DNA of 64,000 nucleotides. Origin: Effrenium voratum (lineage: Eukaryota > Sar > Dinophyceae > Suessiales > Symbiodiniaceae). Positions 55,000-64,000 of the stretch are shown here, piece after piece (position 1 is the first letter of the stretch; each line of letters opens with the position of its first letter). Location of the stretch: the NCBI GenBank assembly GCA_963377175.1, contig CAUJNA010000191.1, positions 1,335,039 through 1,399,038 of the forward strand, given 5' to 3'. The notes beneath the pieces are model-generated. The model worked only from the letters and a program-made list of their open reading frames with translations. It did not search any database and was not told the DNA's origin. Position numbers and translations under genes: made by a program.

Positions 55000-57900
55000 T
55001 CGGAGATAGGCGGCACCATGCTCTAAAGTCCCTTGCCTAGGTGGGCCGATGTTCGAGAGTGAAGCCGTGTGAAACGGAGGTCTGGAAAAATGAAAGACCA
55101 CGCTTTGTAGTTTAAGAACATAATATGCTAGTGGACAACTCTCTCGGCGCCCTGAATTCACATCATGGCTTAGACTCCTACAAGCAAACGTGGACGTTGC
55201 AACATGCCTGGGTGGGAAAGACGGGGTGTGGCACATCCACTCTTGGCTTCGTTTCTGATACTTCTCAGTTGGTGGGCGAGCAAGCAGACCAAAACCCGCT
55301 TACTAACGGCTTCTGAGGACTCTTTGCCTGTTTGGATAGAACGTGCCCCTCCGCCTCGCTCCGGGCCAATCGCCCGGCAAGCCGCCCGGCAAGCGATCCA
55401 TGATGCCTTAATTGCACTGTGTCTGCGACCCACCACGTACTTTGAAGTAAGGGTCATTTCTTGCTCGGACCCCTAAGCAGAGCAATCCCCAAGCACACCC
55501 CAGCCTGTGGGGAGCCAAAACGGGAAGTGTGTTTGGGCGCCTGGTGTGGTTGGACGAAAGTGGTAGGAGCTATCTCAATTGTTGGACGGTGCTGGGAACG
55601 AGCCAACTGCACATGTGCAAAGGGATGGCTTTGCGCGGTGCCCGGCTCCTGGGCAAAGTTGTGCGAAAAACTCAATCAAGCAGCGGCCTGCCCAAAACGT
55701 GTCCCCATTTCATTTGCTGCAAGCCATAGCGCCTCTTCCATTGCTCTTGGCCAGACTTAGGCCCCTGCACAAATCTCGCGGCTCAAAAGCAAACAAACCC
55801 CCAAGAGAAAAGTCCTCGAAAGCAGAATGAGTCGACCAAAATGCGATGCAAAGGCCGAGCCAACAGCTTGCAGCCAAGGCACAGTCAATCTTTCGGTGGT
55901 CGCGCCTGAGGTCTCGTATGCTTGTTGCTTTGTTTCTGGTCATTTCGTCAACTATGCTCCTGACTGCCTGGCTGAATGAACAAACAAATCACCGAAGGAA
56001 CGAACATGTTCACGAACGCGTGCATGACCGCATGAGTGCCTTGCATGTTAAGGCTTGGGAATTGGCCTACTTAATGGGGTTTGGATGCCTTTGGCACCCC
56101 TTGAGTTGGGCTGAAACCCTGTCGGCTCTACACACTACCAACTTCCGCCAGGCGTCACAACGTCCATCCCCACGCATTCGTAGAGGGCAAAGGTCGAGGG
56201 CACCTTCTCTCTAGATTGCCGGTAGCCCACGTTGCGCACCTCGGATTCCCTCCAATCCGTGCATTAATTTGTGTATATATCGCACATCCGTTGAAATGGG
56301 TGTTTTCGCTGTGCGATGCTTTTGGGAAGAAATTGCCATGGGTCAACGATTCGAACCAAATGAATCTAAAACTAAGTAACTAGTGCCATCTATGGTCAGC
56401 TAAACTCACCAGAAAGGACAATGGATACACATTACTGTAATTACTGTAATTGCTGTAATTCAGAAATTGTAAGTCAGGAATCCGTATGTAACGGACCTTC
56501 TCATGGGTCAGCTCGTCTCCGTTATGATTTGGGATCTGTTGCTGTGCCGTCAAGACCTGCACACTGCAATGCAGCCCAAAAAAACTCCTGCGCAGCACAA
56601 TCTCAAGAACTTCACAGAAGGTATCACAAGATGATTCGCCCATGACAGAGAAAAAGCTGTGGGTAAACACGCTTCTTTCTGCAGAGAATGGCATTTCTTC
56701 TCTGACTATGAATAAGAAGGAACGCAAGCGCGTTGTAGTCGGTGTTCCTGACGTTGTGCTTCGATAAAGCGCTGCACTTGAATGGGAGTGACATCGGTGT
56801 GGGACATCTCAGCAGCTAAGTGCCGCCTTAGGCACATCGAAAACCGATGCGTCGCAGCGCAGCCAGTACGGCTGAACCTGAAGGATACAAAAATCCACTT
56901 ACCCTCCGGCAAATCAACATGGATTGGGCTTTAATCATCAAATGGGCCCAAATGGGGCTTGTATAAAAGCCCAAACCCAATAGGCTTGCCAAACAGCCAA
57001 AAAGGGGGCACTTTGCCCAAAAGAAGATTTCTCCCAGTGAGCAAACCAGTGCAACCGTAGGATAGCCAGTGCAACCAACACAAGCCAGCAGTCTAAAAGC
57101 ACGACAGGCTTAAAATCTGCACATACAACTCGTACTGCCCAGTGCAATCACGAAAACAACACGCCACAATACCAACAATTCAATCAATGGCAAATATGTA
57201 ACTTCCTGCCATTTGCTCGGCGAACCAAAATATGGGGCTCAAGCCCTGAGGGGAAGCCATGTGAGCGGCGGCCTTTTCTTTGTTGCTTCCGCTAATGGAA
57301 ACAGTTTGCTGGGATCCTCCCTATCCCGTTCATTCATTTTTAGTACTAGGCCGACTTCCTGATCTCGTTTTTCACGCTGTCCTCAATTTCTATACCACCA
57401 TGTCATGCAACTGTTTCCCCATCTCGTTTTTGGGCTCCTCCCTATTTCGTTCCCATAGGCACATGTGTTTTGTCCAGAAAATTGTTTCCAGTCCCTTACT
57501 AGTCTAGATGTGCGCAAATAAAAGCGGGCGCTCATGTGGGGCCAACCCAGTGTTCTGAAACAACGGGTTGTGTTGCTGCAGGCAGACACTGCATGCCAAA
57601 TAAGGGCCCACCACCTGCACAAGATTCAGCACCGCGGACTTTTCTCAATAAGCAGTGGCAAAACATACAAGGACGTTTGGTTCGACCAAACGTCCTATGC
57701 AGGTTTGCACAGGCCTGACTTCCGTTCTTCACCGCGCCAGGAGTAGAACTCCCAATTGAACAATTGTTAACACTACAGAATTTAATTCCCCCCGCTTGTT
57801 CCACCCCCTTGCTGGCCTTCCCAGAACCTACCGCCCAAGATGGGCTACTCAAAACAGTATTCGCTCTCAAGAAGGGACACCGATAGAAGAAAGGACACTG

Positions 57901-58249
57901 TTACTATCTGGCATGCGAATTGAGGATTGATTTTCCAGGGTTCCCCGTAAATCCCCTGAACACATGTGCACAAGGAAACTCACCTGGGAGTGCCGCAAAG
58001 GCTTAAAACCACCGAAACAGGAAACATGGAGACACATGAGACACCTGTTTTGAGCGCCCCACCTCCGCCTCAGAAGGCAGCTGCAAAGTCTCGGGGCCTG
58101 TGAACGGAGCATCCAGAGAAACGTGTGCAAACAATTCAAGATGTCCAAGTTGGTTTGAGCTACATGCAACGGCATGCATGGTGACCAATCGCACCCAAGC
58201 TGGCCAGGGTCGAGAAGTGGGCAGTGTTACATGTTGTGTCGGTCAACAC
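55000..58249. other. Mostly presumed introns
   Basis: A patch at 55337-55446 is open on both strands: plus RAPPPRSGPIARQAARQAIH with a strong GTAAGG donor, minus SLAGRLAGRLARSEAEGHVL after AG|G. It contains a 12-bp tandem repeat CCCGGCAAGCCG. Strand is undecided. The rest shows no supported exon. Confidence 0.3.
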
Positions 58250-58331
58250 CGGCGTCTCCGATGGAAGGCTTGCCTGGAAGCTCCGGGCCCAGTGGGAGGG
58301 AGGGCCAGAAGGGCGCCCACTCCTCGAATTC
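58250..58331 (-). CDS. Predicted exon
   Basis: Reads EFEEWAPFWPSLPLGPELPG, then KPSIGDA. The acceptor GGCCTTTTCTGCCAG|G is excellent and the donor is GCCG|GTGTTG. Third positions are about 80 percent GC. The plus strand (LAWKLRAQWEGGPEGRPLLE) is a weaker alternative. No family is recognised. Confidence 0.55.
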
Positions 58332-58753
58332 CTGGCAGAAAAGGCCGACGTGTAGCGACACTTTCAGTGACCTGGTGGAAAAGCGAAACACCTTGTGGGA
58401 TTACACCAAACAAAAAGGGGAAAGGGGTGCCACTGAACAACTGCAGACTGTGGAATTTCGTTAGAATCTGAGCCTTGCCGTACCTGGAGAACTGACATAG
58501 TATTGGTATTCTAGAATAGTGTTCTGAAATGAGGTTGCTGAACTAGAAGCCACCATGCCTGAGTCGCTGGCTCTACACGTTTTGGTCAAGCTTGGCAGTT
58601 GAACAACGGACAAGTGTCGCACACTGCTCTGGGCCAGACTCGGACAACCTGCAAAACTAGCGGTTGCTCGTTGAAAGTGACAATAAAGGCATACCAAAGT
58701 GGCAAGTCTAGCACTGCGCTTGGGCCACTGGGCTTGCGGGCTTGGGAGGCTAC

Positions 58754-58810
58754 CGTCCTGCTCCTTCTCCGACTTGGGCGTGCAAAAGCCCTCGGGGTCC
58801 CTCTCGCGGC
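58754..58810 (-). CDS. Predicted exon, short
   Basis: Reads RERDPEGFCTPKSEKEQDG between TTGTCCATAG|G and GACG|GTAGCC. Charged and probably a surface loop. The surrounding minus frame is open in both directions. Confidence 0.5.
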
Positions 58811-59548
58811 CTATGGACAAGTGGCACGTGCCGGCCAAGAGCACCCACGGGTTGCAGTCCACCCAAACGGAAACCCATTTGGAAGGCCAGAATCACTTCC
58901 TGCCTGCCTGAAGACAATTCAAGAGCTGCTTAGTCGTTGCTCTCAAGATAGCTTGCTCACATGCGGGTACGCAAATACACGCATCAGCGCTGCCGTGCAG
59001 CTTCTAGACTGACAAACGCCAGCAGAAGACAAGCGCGGAGAAACACCCAAAGCATAATGTATTGGAAGACACCTGCTCAAATTCAATCACCCGCGCGGCA
59101 TCATCAAACTCAGTGATTGGCTCATCCAAGTTAATCACTTTTCTACACCAAATCAACAGCTCGGACAGCTTGACGAGAGTCTGGAGCGTCAAAGTTTGCG
59201 AATATGCCCTATCACAAGCCCGCAAAGAGGGAACCCGAGTTTTAAGTCTTTTTGGGTACTAACAAATGCACTCCTCAGCTCTTGACCGCCAAACAGCTCA
59301 TCCTGAAACTGGAAAGGCCATGTGGGCATGTTGTGATAATTCACCAACCGAACATAAAGGCTGCTATGAAAGAAACCTTCATCATGGAACGCTGCAAACC
59401 CTCCTAGTGACGTTATGATTTCATATTACTTGCGCAGAGGCCTTCACATTGCAAGCCCGGCCCAGCCAACCCGCTAGGCCATCACGCCTTTTCGAGGCCT
59501 CGGGGAGAGCGGGTCCTCCAGGGGGGTGGGGGACCCACACCTTGTGAC

Positions 59549-59584
59549 CTGCGCGCCCTTGGCCTCCGCTGCTGACTTCTCCAA
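59549..59584 (-). CDS. Possible micro-exon (12 codons)
   Basis: Reads LEKSAAEAKGAQ between TATGCCCAG and GCGCAG|GTCACA. A helix; too short to be sure of. Confidence 0.33.
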
Positions 59585-59970
59585 CTGGGCATACTGGTGA
59601 GGACAACTTCAGTGGCAACCCCTCCAAATAAATCAAAGGGAAGGTGATCTATGTGGGGGCGGGGTTCCTGTTTCAGTGGACAGGTCGCTTTTGTCCCATG
59701 GTCGGGAGAAACAAAGGATTGTGCACACAGACTCCTTGGCTGCCCTCTTGGCCTTGCCATAGATCTGGACTCCATCCTCAGCCGAACATGCGAAGGTCCA
59801 CGCGTGACGCACTTGTCATTGGTTGCCGGGTGTTTCCCTCGAGAAAAAAAATATTTCTTCTGAAATGGACATCCTGTTGGTCAGCCAGGGATGTACCCAT
59901 GTCCAAAAAATGCTGTGCACGGGCAGCCCGGAAAGAGTCCAACCTCCGGTTGGCTTTCTCGGTTGGCCAC

Positions 59971-60059
59971 GCCATCGGAGGCCCCAAGGCCCCGGCCACG
60001 AAGATGGCAAGCTCTCGCCACCAGCGCAGGAGGCAGAAGCCGCCCCAGAGGGCCAGGGC
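59971..60059 (-). CDS. Predicted exon, transmembrane-like
   Basis: Reads ALALWGGFCLLRWWRELAIF, then VAGALGPPM. The acceptor is TTGCTTCTCACCTCTTTGAG|G. Third positions are about 85 percent GC and the plus-strand alternative is poorer. It has a hydrophobic helix of membrane type. The frame stays open for some 35 codons further (EKANRRLDSFRAARAQHFLD). Confidence 0.57.
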
Positions 60060-61029
60060 CTCAAAGAGGTGAGAAGCAACACATGAGGCGAGTGGTTTGT
60101 GTATATTCGGTCTCGAAACCAAGGGAAACCTATGGACATTCTATAATATGGAGCCCTTGAAAATGGATGTGCACCCTGTCCCTATGCCTTAAGTAGGGGG
60201 TGGGGGTCAGCATGTAGGTTGACGCCGTGGTAAAACGGTGCAAGAAAGCGTCAACTTCCATATTGACACGCAATCGTTGCACATGCATGAAGTGCTTGAC
60301 ATGAGCAGGATCTTCTTCCTCGCGCGTGATGAAGTAATGTATGTTTCAAGAGGCTCCCAAGGAGTATTCCAGGACGTTGCTCTAGTTCTCACTGGCATCC
60401 TCATTGCTTTTGAGGCTTTGCCCAGCAACATTACACAGAATCTCCAGTTGGTTTGAGCGAAGGTCGGTACAACGCGTCCTGCGTGCACTTCTGCATCGAA
60501 CTTTCAAGAATCAAAGCAGTAGTTGAACAAAAAAGTTGCTCAAAGAAGAAACGACTGGCCACTGTGTTCAACAACTTGCTGCCTCTTGAGTGATGCTTCG
60601 CCGGCCGATTTTGTGCCGTCCCCGAAAATGGGTGAAGCACCCTCAGAAATAGAAAGCGTCCGTCACAAGCACGTGGAATGTCTGACCCCAAGCGCCTTGC
60701 CCACTCCACCCACTTGAACGCCTAACCTTGAGGGCTCCTTAAGAAAAGCTGAGGGACATGTGCCAGAGCAGAAAAACACCCAACTGAGCCTCCCAAAGAA
60801 AGTTATGGTCATGGCAGGTTGCATGAAAATGTGTGTGGTCCAAAAGATCCCAAAAGCATGTCCAGATATGTCCAGTTGCGCCCAGATCCATTTCGATCCG
60901 CAGCCTTGCTCAGGCAGGTCCGAGCCGCCTACTCAGCACATGTTTTTGGAGCTCCTTGTTCTAATTCCGCTTGGGTGCAAGTAGATGGCGCAGGGAGTTG
61001 CGTCATCCACTTGCACCCTAGAAAGCGCC

Positions 61030-61075
61030 TTACCTGTAAACATATATATTTTTATTATATATAATGTAGATATAC
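61030..61075. repeat. AT-rich (TA)n-like tract
   Basis: TATATATTTTTATTATATAT-type sequence, low in complexity. Confidence 0.8.
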
Positions 61076-61354
61076 CTTTGCCCAAATTGGAAAACCCATC
61101 GGATAGGTGCTGTGTTTCCTCGTAGGTCTACGGCAGCCCCTATGGCCAGAATGTGTAGGAGCCATCTCCTGACATTCCGCAAAGGTGGCACGATCAGACC
61201 TGTCATACACATCACTCTGATTCCGGAACCGGGGAAATCAGGAAATGCCCAAAGAAAGGGCTTGTACCATGGGGCCCTTCAAAGAATCGCCCGTTTTACC
61301 ACCTGGATCGCGGAGCTCGTATCTTCCAAGGCACTGTGGCCAGGTAGCGGCAAC

Positions 61355-61403
61355 CTGCTAAAGCCAAGACAGCTGCCAGCAGCAGCGCCAGCATGAGCGC
61401 CCC
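61355..61403 (-). CDS. Predicted exon, transmembrane helix
   Basis: Reads GALMLALLLAAVLALA between CGAGCAG|G and GCAG|GTTGCC. A classic hydrophobic helix. Together with 59971-60059 it suggests an integral membrane protein, but the phases do not join directly with the donors chosen. Confidence 0.5.
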
Positions 61404-61404
61404 C

Positions 61405-62560
61405 TGCTCGGGCGAGATCTGAACTGATCCTGAACTGATGCCTTGCAACGAGTGGTGCCTGTGCTAATGTATCCCTTCAAGAGGAAATAGATCTTCTAAA
61501 TGCTCTCTCACGGCTATATTGGTGGAATGCTTCTTCTGCTTCTTTGTGCTCCGTGTGGCTGGCTTGAGTGGTGTTGCAGGAACTGAAGCGGCACTCTGAG
61601 GATGTTTAAAGTCTAGAGCAAATATGCTTGCCAAGCCAAGAAGCGGAGGGCCTAGAACGAAACACACATCCTTTTGTGGTCCGTTAGGATTATGAACGAT
61701 GTTGGGCTAGTCAGCATAAAAAGGATCAGGAACAACACATGGAAGGGCATGTGTCAAAACAACCGCTTTTTGGAAGTGGCCAGCCGGCGAGGCGGCTAGG
61801 GATGTGCCGAAACCGGTGCTGGTCCTCAGGCTTTGAACCGAACCGGCTCCGGCCTCTTCACTCGGTCAGTGAAGCAGCGTGTGCCTATAAGAGTGGACTC
61901 CCCTTGCCCATGGATGTTTCTTTGAAAAGACCCTTTTTGGGTGCTGTATGCAAACGAACAGGACATCCTGGCCCTTTTTTGCCCCGCTATTTTCAGAACC
62001 CAGACATGTTGCAAAGGGCCTTAGATAAATGGCACCGTTGTGGAGCCCTGTTGAAAATCATGGTTTTGAAAGGCGCTCAGGACCCACAAAGGTCCAACAC
62101 CCTTCAACCAGTCCATCAGCGAAACAGGGAATGATTGAATCTTGGTGGTTTGTGCCCGCTGCCCCCCCCCCATTTTTGTTAGAAAGTGTATCCCAACAAC
62201 TCCCATCCAGATCCATGCAGTGATTCCTGTTTGTGGCTTTCCGCCCAGCCAGTGGATAGATGTTTGATCGACGGAATGGTCTGCAAGGCAGGGCTTGTGA
62301 GTCACAAGTGGCCCCGGGGGAACAGCTGCGGAGGCCATCCGAATGTGACTGTTCCGCGACAAAGTGATGGAAAGCCATGGCAAAACAAAGCAAAAGGTGA
62401 AGGCGTTTGATGCCTTGCAGGAATCCTCAAGTAAAGCTGCGCAAGGGACCAGGACCTTCATAAGGCAAGCTGGCCATTGCCCTCCCTAAAGTCATACAAC
62501 TGACAGGAGAGCTTGGAACACAGTACTCCTTTTGGAAAGGCCGCAAAGCTCGTTGCTCAC
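61405..62560. other. Presumed intron, nothing recognised
   Basis: No supported exon or repeat structure is visible. Confidence 0.35.
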
Positions 62561-62567
62561 GCATCAC

Positions 62568-62624
62568 GCATCTTCAAGTGCCCCCGGCTGCTTGAGCAGC
62601 CGCTGCGCCATGCATCTGCGCTGC
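62568..62624 (-). CDS. Predicted exon
   Basis: Reads QRRCMAQRLLKQPGALEDA after TTCTCCCTTTCGCGCGAG|G, with donors GTGATG and GTGAGC. Start phase 2 fits 63445-63500. Another frame (AAQMHGAAAAQAAGGT, then stop) is open too. Confidence 0.5.
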
Positions 62625-63344
62625 CTCGCGCGAAAGGGAGAACAACAAAAAACACGGCATGCAGTTTCCTGAGGGGCGGGAACCCCCCAAAGACAATGTC
62701 ATGGGCGCTGAATAGGTCAGCCTCCTCCAAATAGGGTGGGAGGTTAGTGTCCCACTTACCCGCAGGAAGGACACGGGTTCTACAAACCGCCAGTCCAAAC
62801 AGCTCATTGGGGGCAATCTGAACAAAGGTTCGGCAAAGAAAGGAAACGATGAGCGTTTTCGGGAAGAGTAAAGCAGATGAACCATTTCACTCCCAGTTGA
62901 AGGAAAAACCAACCTCCCCTGCCGTGCCCTCCAGGAATGTCTGGTGAACTATCAACCGTATTTACCGCGCGCAAGTCCAAAACGTCAATCAGGTGCACTC
63001 CCATAGAGGAACGACTGAAAGCAGATGCTTCAAAGCATTTTAAAGCACTTTTGGAGCAAAGACTAAAGATTCAAGATTCCAAGGGTGCAATCTTGAATCC
63101 ACGAGCTACCTGGATGAAAGAGCTACAACGCGTTTTTGGCGCCCCATACTGGATGCGGGAACTTTGAATCGTTCATCTTAGGTCCAGCGCTTTGAAGCTT
63201 TTCTGGCCGGATATAGTCACAAGCACGGTGAAATGCTCAAAAGTTGGCGGGGTACCTGAAAGCGGCGGCTGGAAATCACCAATTTTGTCGGGGCGTGTTT
63301 TCTTTTCTTTCTGTTTTTTGGTTTTGGGGGGATACCACATACAA

Positions 63345-63385
63345 ATATGTATATATTATATATATATATACATAAACACCGGTGT
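63345..63385. repeat. (AT)n tract
   Basis: ATATATTATATATATATATA-type sequence. Confidence 0.85.
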
Positions 63386-63444
63386 TATATATTTATATGC
63401 ACATGTGTGTACTATTGTGGCACCGTTCCCAAAAGTTCTGACAC

Positions 63445-63500
63445 CTGGCCTGTGCCGCTTGCGCCGCCAGAGGCAACGCCGAAGAGTTCCACTGCATGCC
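63445..63500 (-). CDS. Predicted exon
   Basis: Reads GMQWNSSALPLAAQAAQA between CTCGGCCAG|G and GCCAG|GTGTCA, phase 0 to 2, fitting 63790-63832 and 62568-62624. Confidence 0.52.
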
Positions 63501-63789
63501 CTGGCCGAGTAACACGAAAAGCTCCCCGTTGGACCATTTTTATGGTGGGTTCCTTGACCAGAACCTCCCTGTCCTGCAAAGTCTCTCATGAGCTTAACCC
63601 AAAGTGGGGCCCCGGAGGAAACACCTCCAAAGCCGCTGGTCTGCAATTTCCACCCACCCAGGCACGCCTGAGCAGGTGCAGCCTCGCATGCGGCGAGCAC
63701 ACAAAGCCGACGAAAATGGGCGCCGGATTGTTGCAGCCCCTAGAGTAGTTCAATTCCAAAGCAATAAACCGGCTGAGCGCTTGCCAAAC

Positions 63790-63832
63790 CCGGCCCCAGT
63801 CGTATTCGCGGGTAGTCCAGGACCCAAGCTCC
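63790..63832 (-). CDS. Predicted exon, start of the chain at the window edge
   Basis: Reads ELGSWTTREYDWGR after CTTCTACAG|G, with donor GTTTGG. The frame is open further (VWQALSRFIALELNYSRG), so the exon may be longer. Block 2-like helix character. The gene continues beyond the window. Confidence 0.5.
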
Positions 63833-64000
63833 CTGTAGAAGGTCCCAGAGGGGCACACTTCACTGGCTGTCGGTCTTTCTTTCTTGAAACGGGGTGTAGT
63901 GTAGTACAAACTTTGAAAGGGAAAAGCACTTTGCTTTTGTTTGGGTTTGGTCAGCCGGTATTCACCTGACCCTAGTTTCCCTGTTAATCAGCATCGTTTG

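Noticed and set aside
58268..58349. Plus-strand exon LAWKLRAQWEGG
   Set aside because: The minus reading has a near-ideal acceptor and stronger codon bias.
59981..60068. Plus-strand exon with GTGAGA donor
   Set aside because: The minus reading has higher GC at third positions, a better pyrimidine tract and a membrane helix.

Overview
This is nuclear DNA of a eukaryote, and a dinoflagellate fits best. No bacterial-style gene, operon, rRNA or tRNA was found. The sequence is roughly half GC and rich in microsatellites and short inverted-repeat elements. Coding potential comes as short islands (about 30-210 nt) with GC-rich third codon positions. Most islands start after an AG followed by G, and most end at GT, some apparently at GC or GA. 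That splice-site pattern is known from Symbiodiniaceae and their relatives. Genus cannot be decided by eye. All exon calls are by-eye predictions without transcript or database support.

Nearly every island reads best on the minus strand, so the window looks like one very large gene or a tandem head-to-tail cluster transcribed from high to low coordinates. Four blocks can be told apart. (1) 63.8-49.7 kb holds exons of unrecognised proteins, two of them membrane-like. (2) 44.7-23.0 kb holds exons with alpha-helical motifs such as AVANLLW and VANILWSLAKLG, recalling the OPR/HPR/RAP-type organellar RNA-binding repeats; nine consecutive exons (41521 to 32710) join with matching splice phases. (3) 17.7-6.9 kb ends in a cytidine-deaminase-type active site split over two phase-compatible exons: HAE at 8261-8374 and PCVSC at 7820-7941. 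(4) 6.0-1.8 kb holds four phase-0 exons with a winged-helix-like (LOTUS/OST-HTH-like) pattern.

The most striking structural feature is that several dispersed inverted-repeat elements of about 75-110 bp coincide with whole short introns or supply a splice site. The clearest case (13586-13690) has a 5-bp target duplication, and splicing at its AG|GT restores the presumed uninterrupted sequence exactly. This is what introner elements (intron-generating transposons) should look like. At least three families occur here.

Other contents are an AT-rich insert at 23.95-25.39 kb carrying a decayed, virus- or transposon-like coding sequence, a pair of 418/428-bp repeats with CTAG|GT...AG ends, a 1.3-kb GT-rich array, and higher-order triplet, CT and purine repeats. 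If blocks 2 and 3 belong to one protein, the locus would encode an RNA-binding-repeat plus deaminase protein, a candidate for the unknown RNA-editing enzymes of dinoflagellate organelles. That link is inference.
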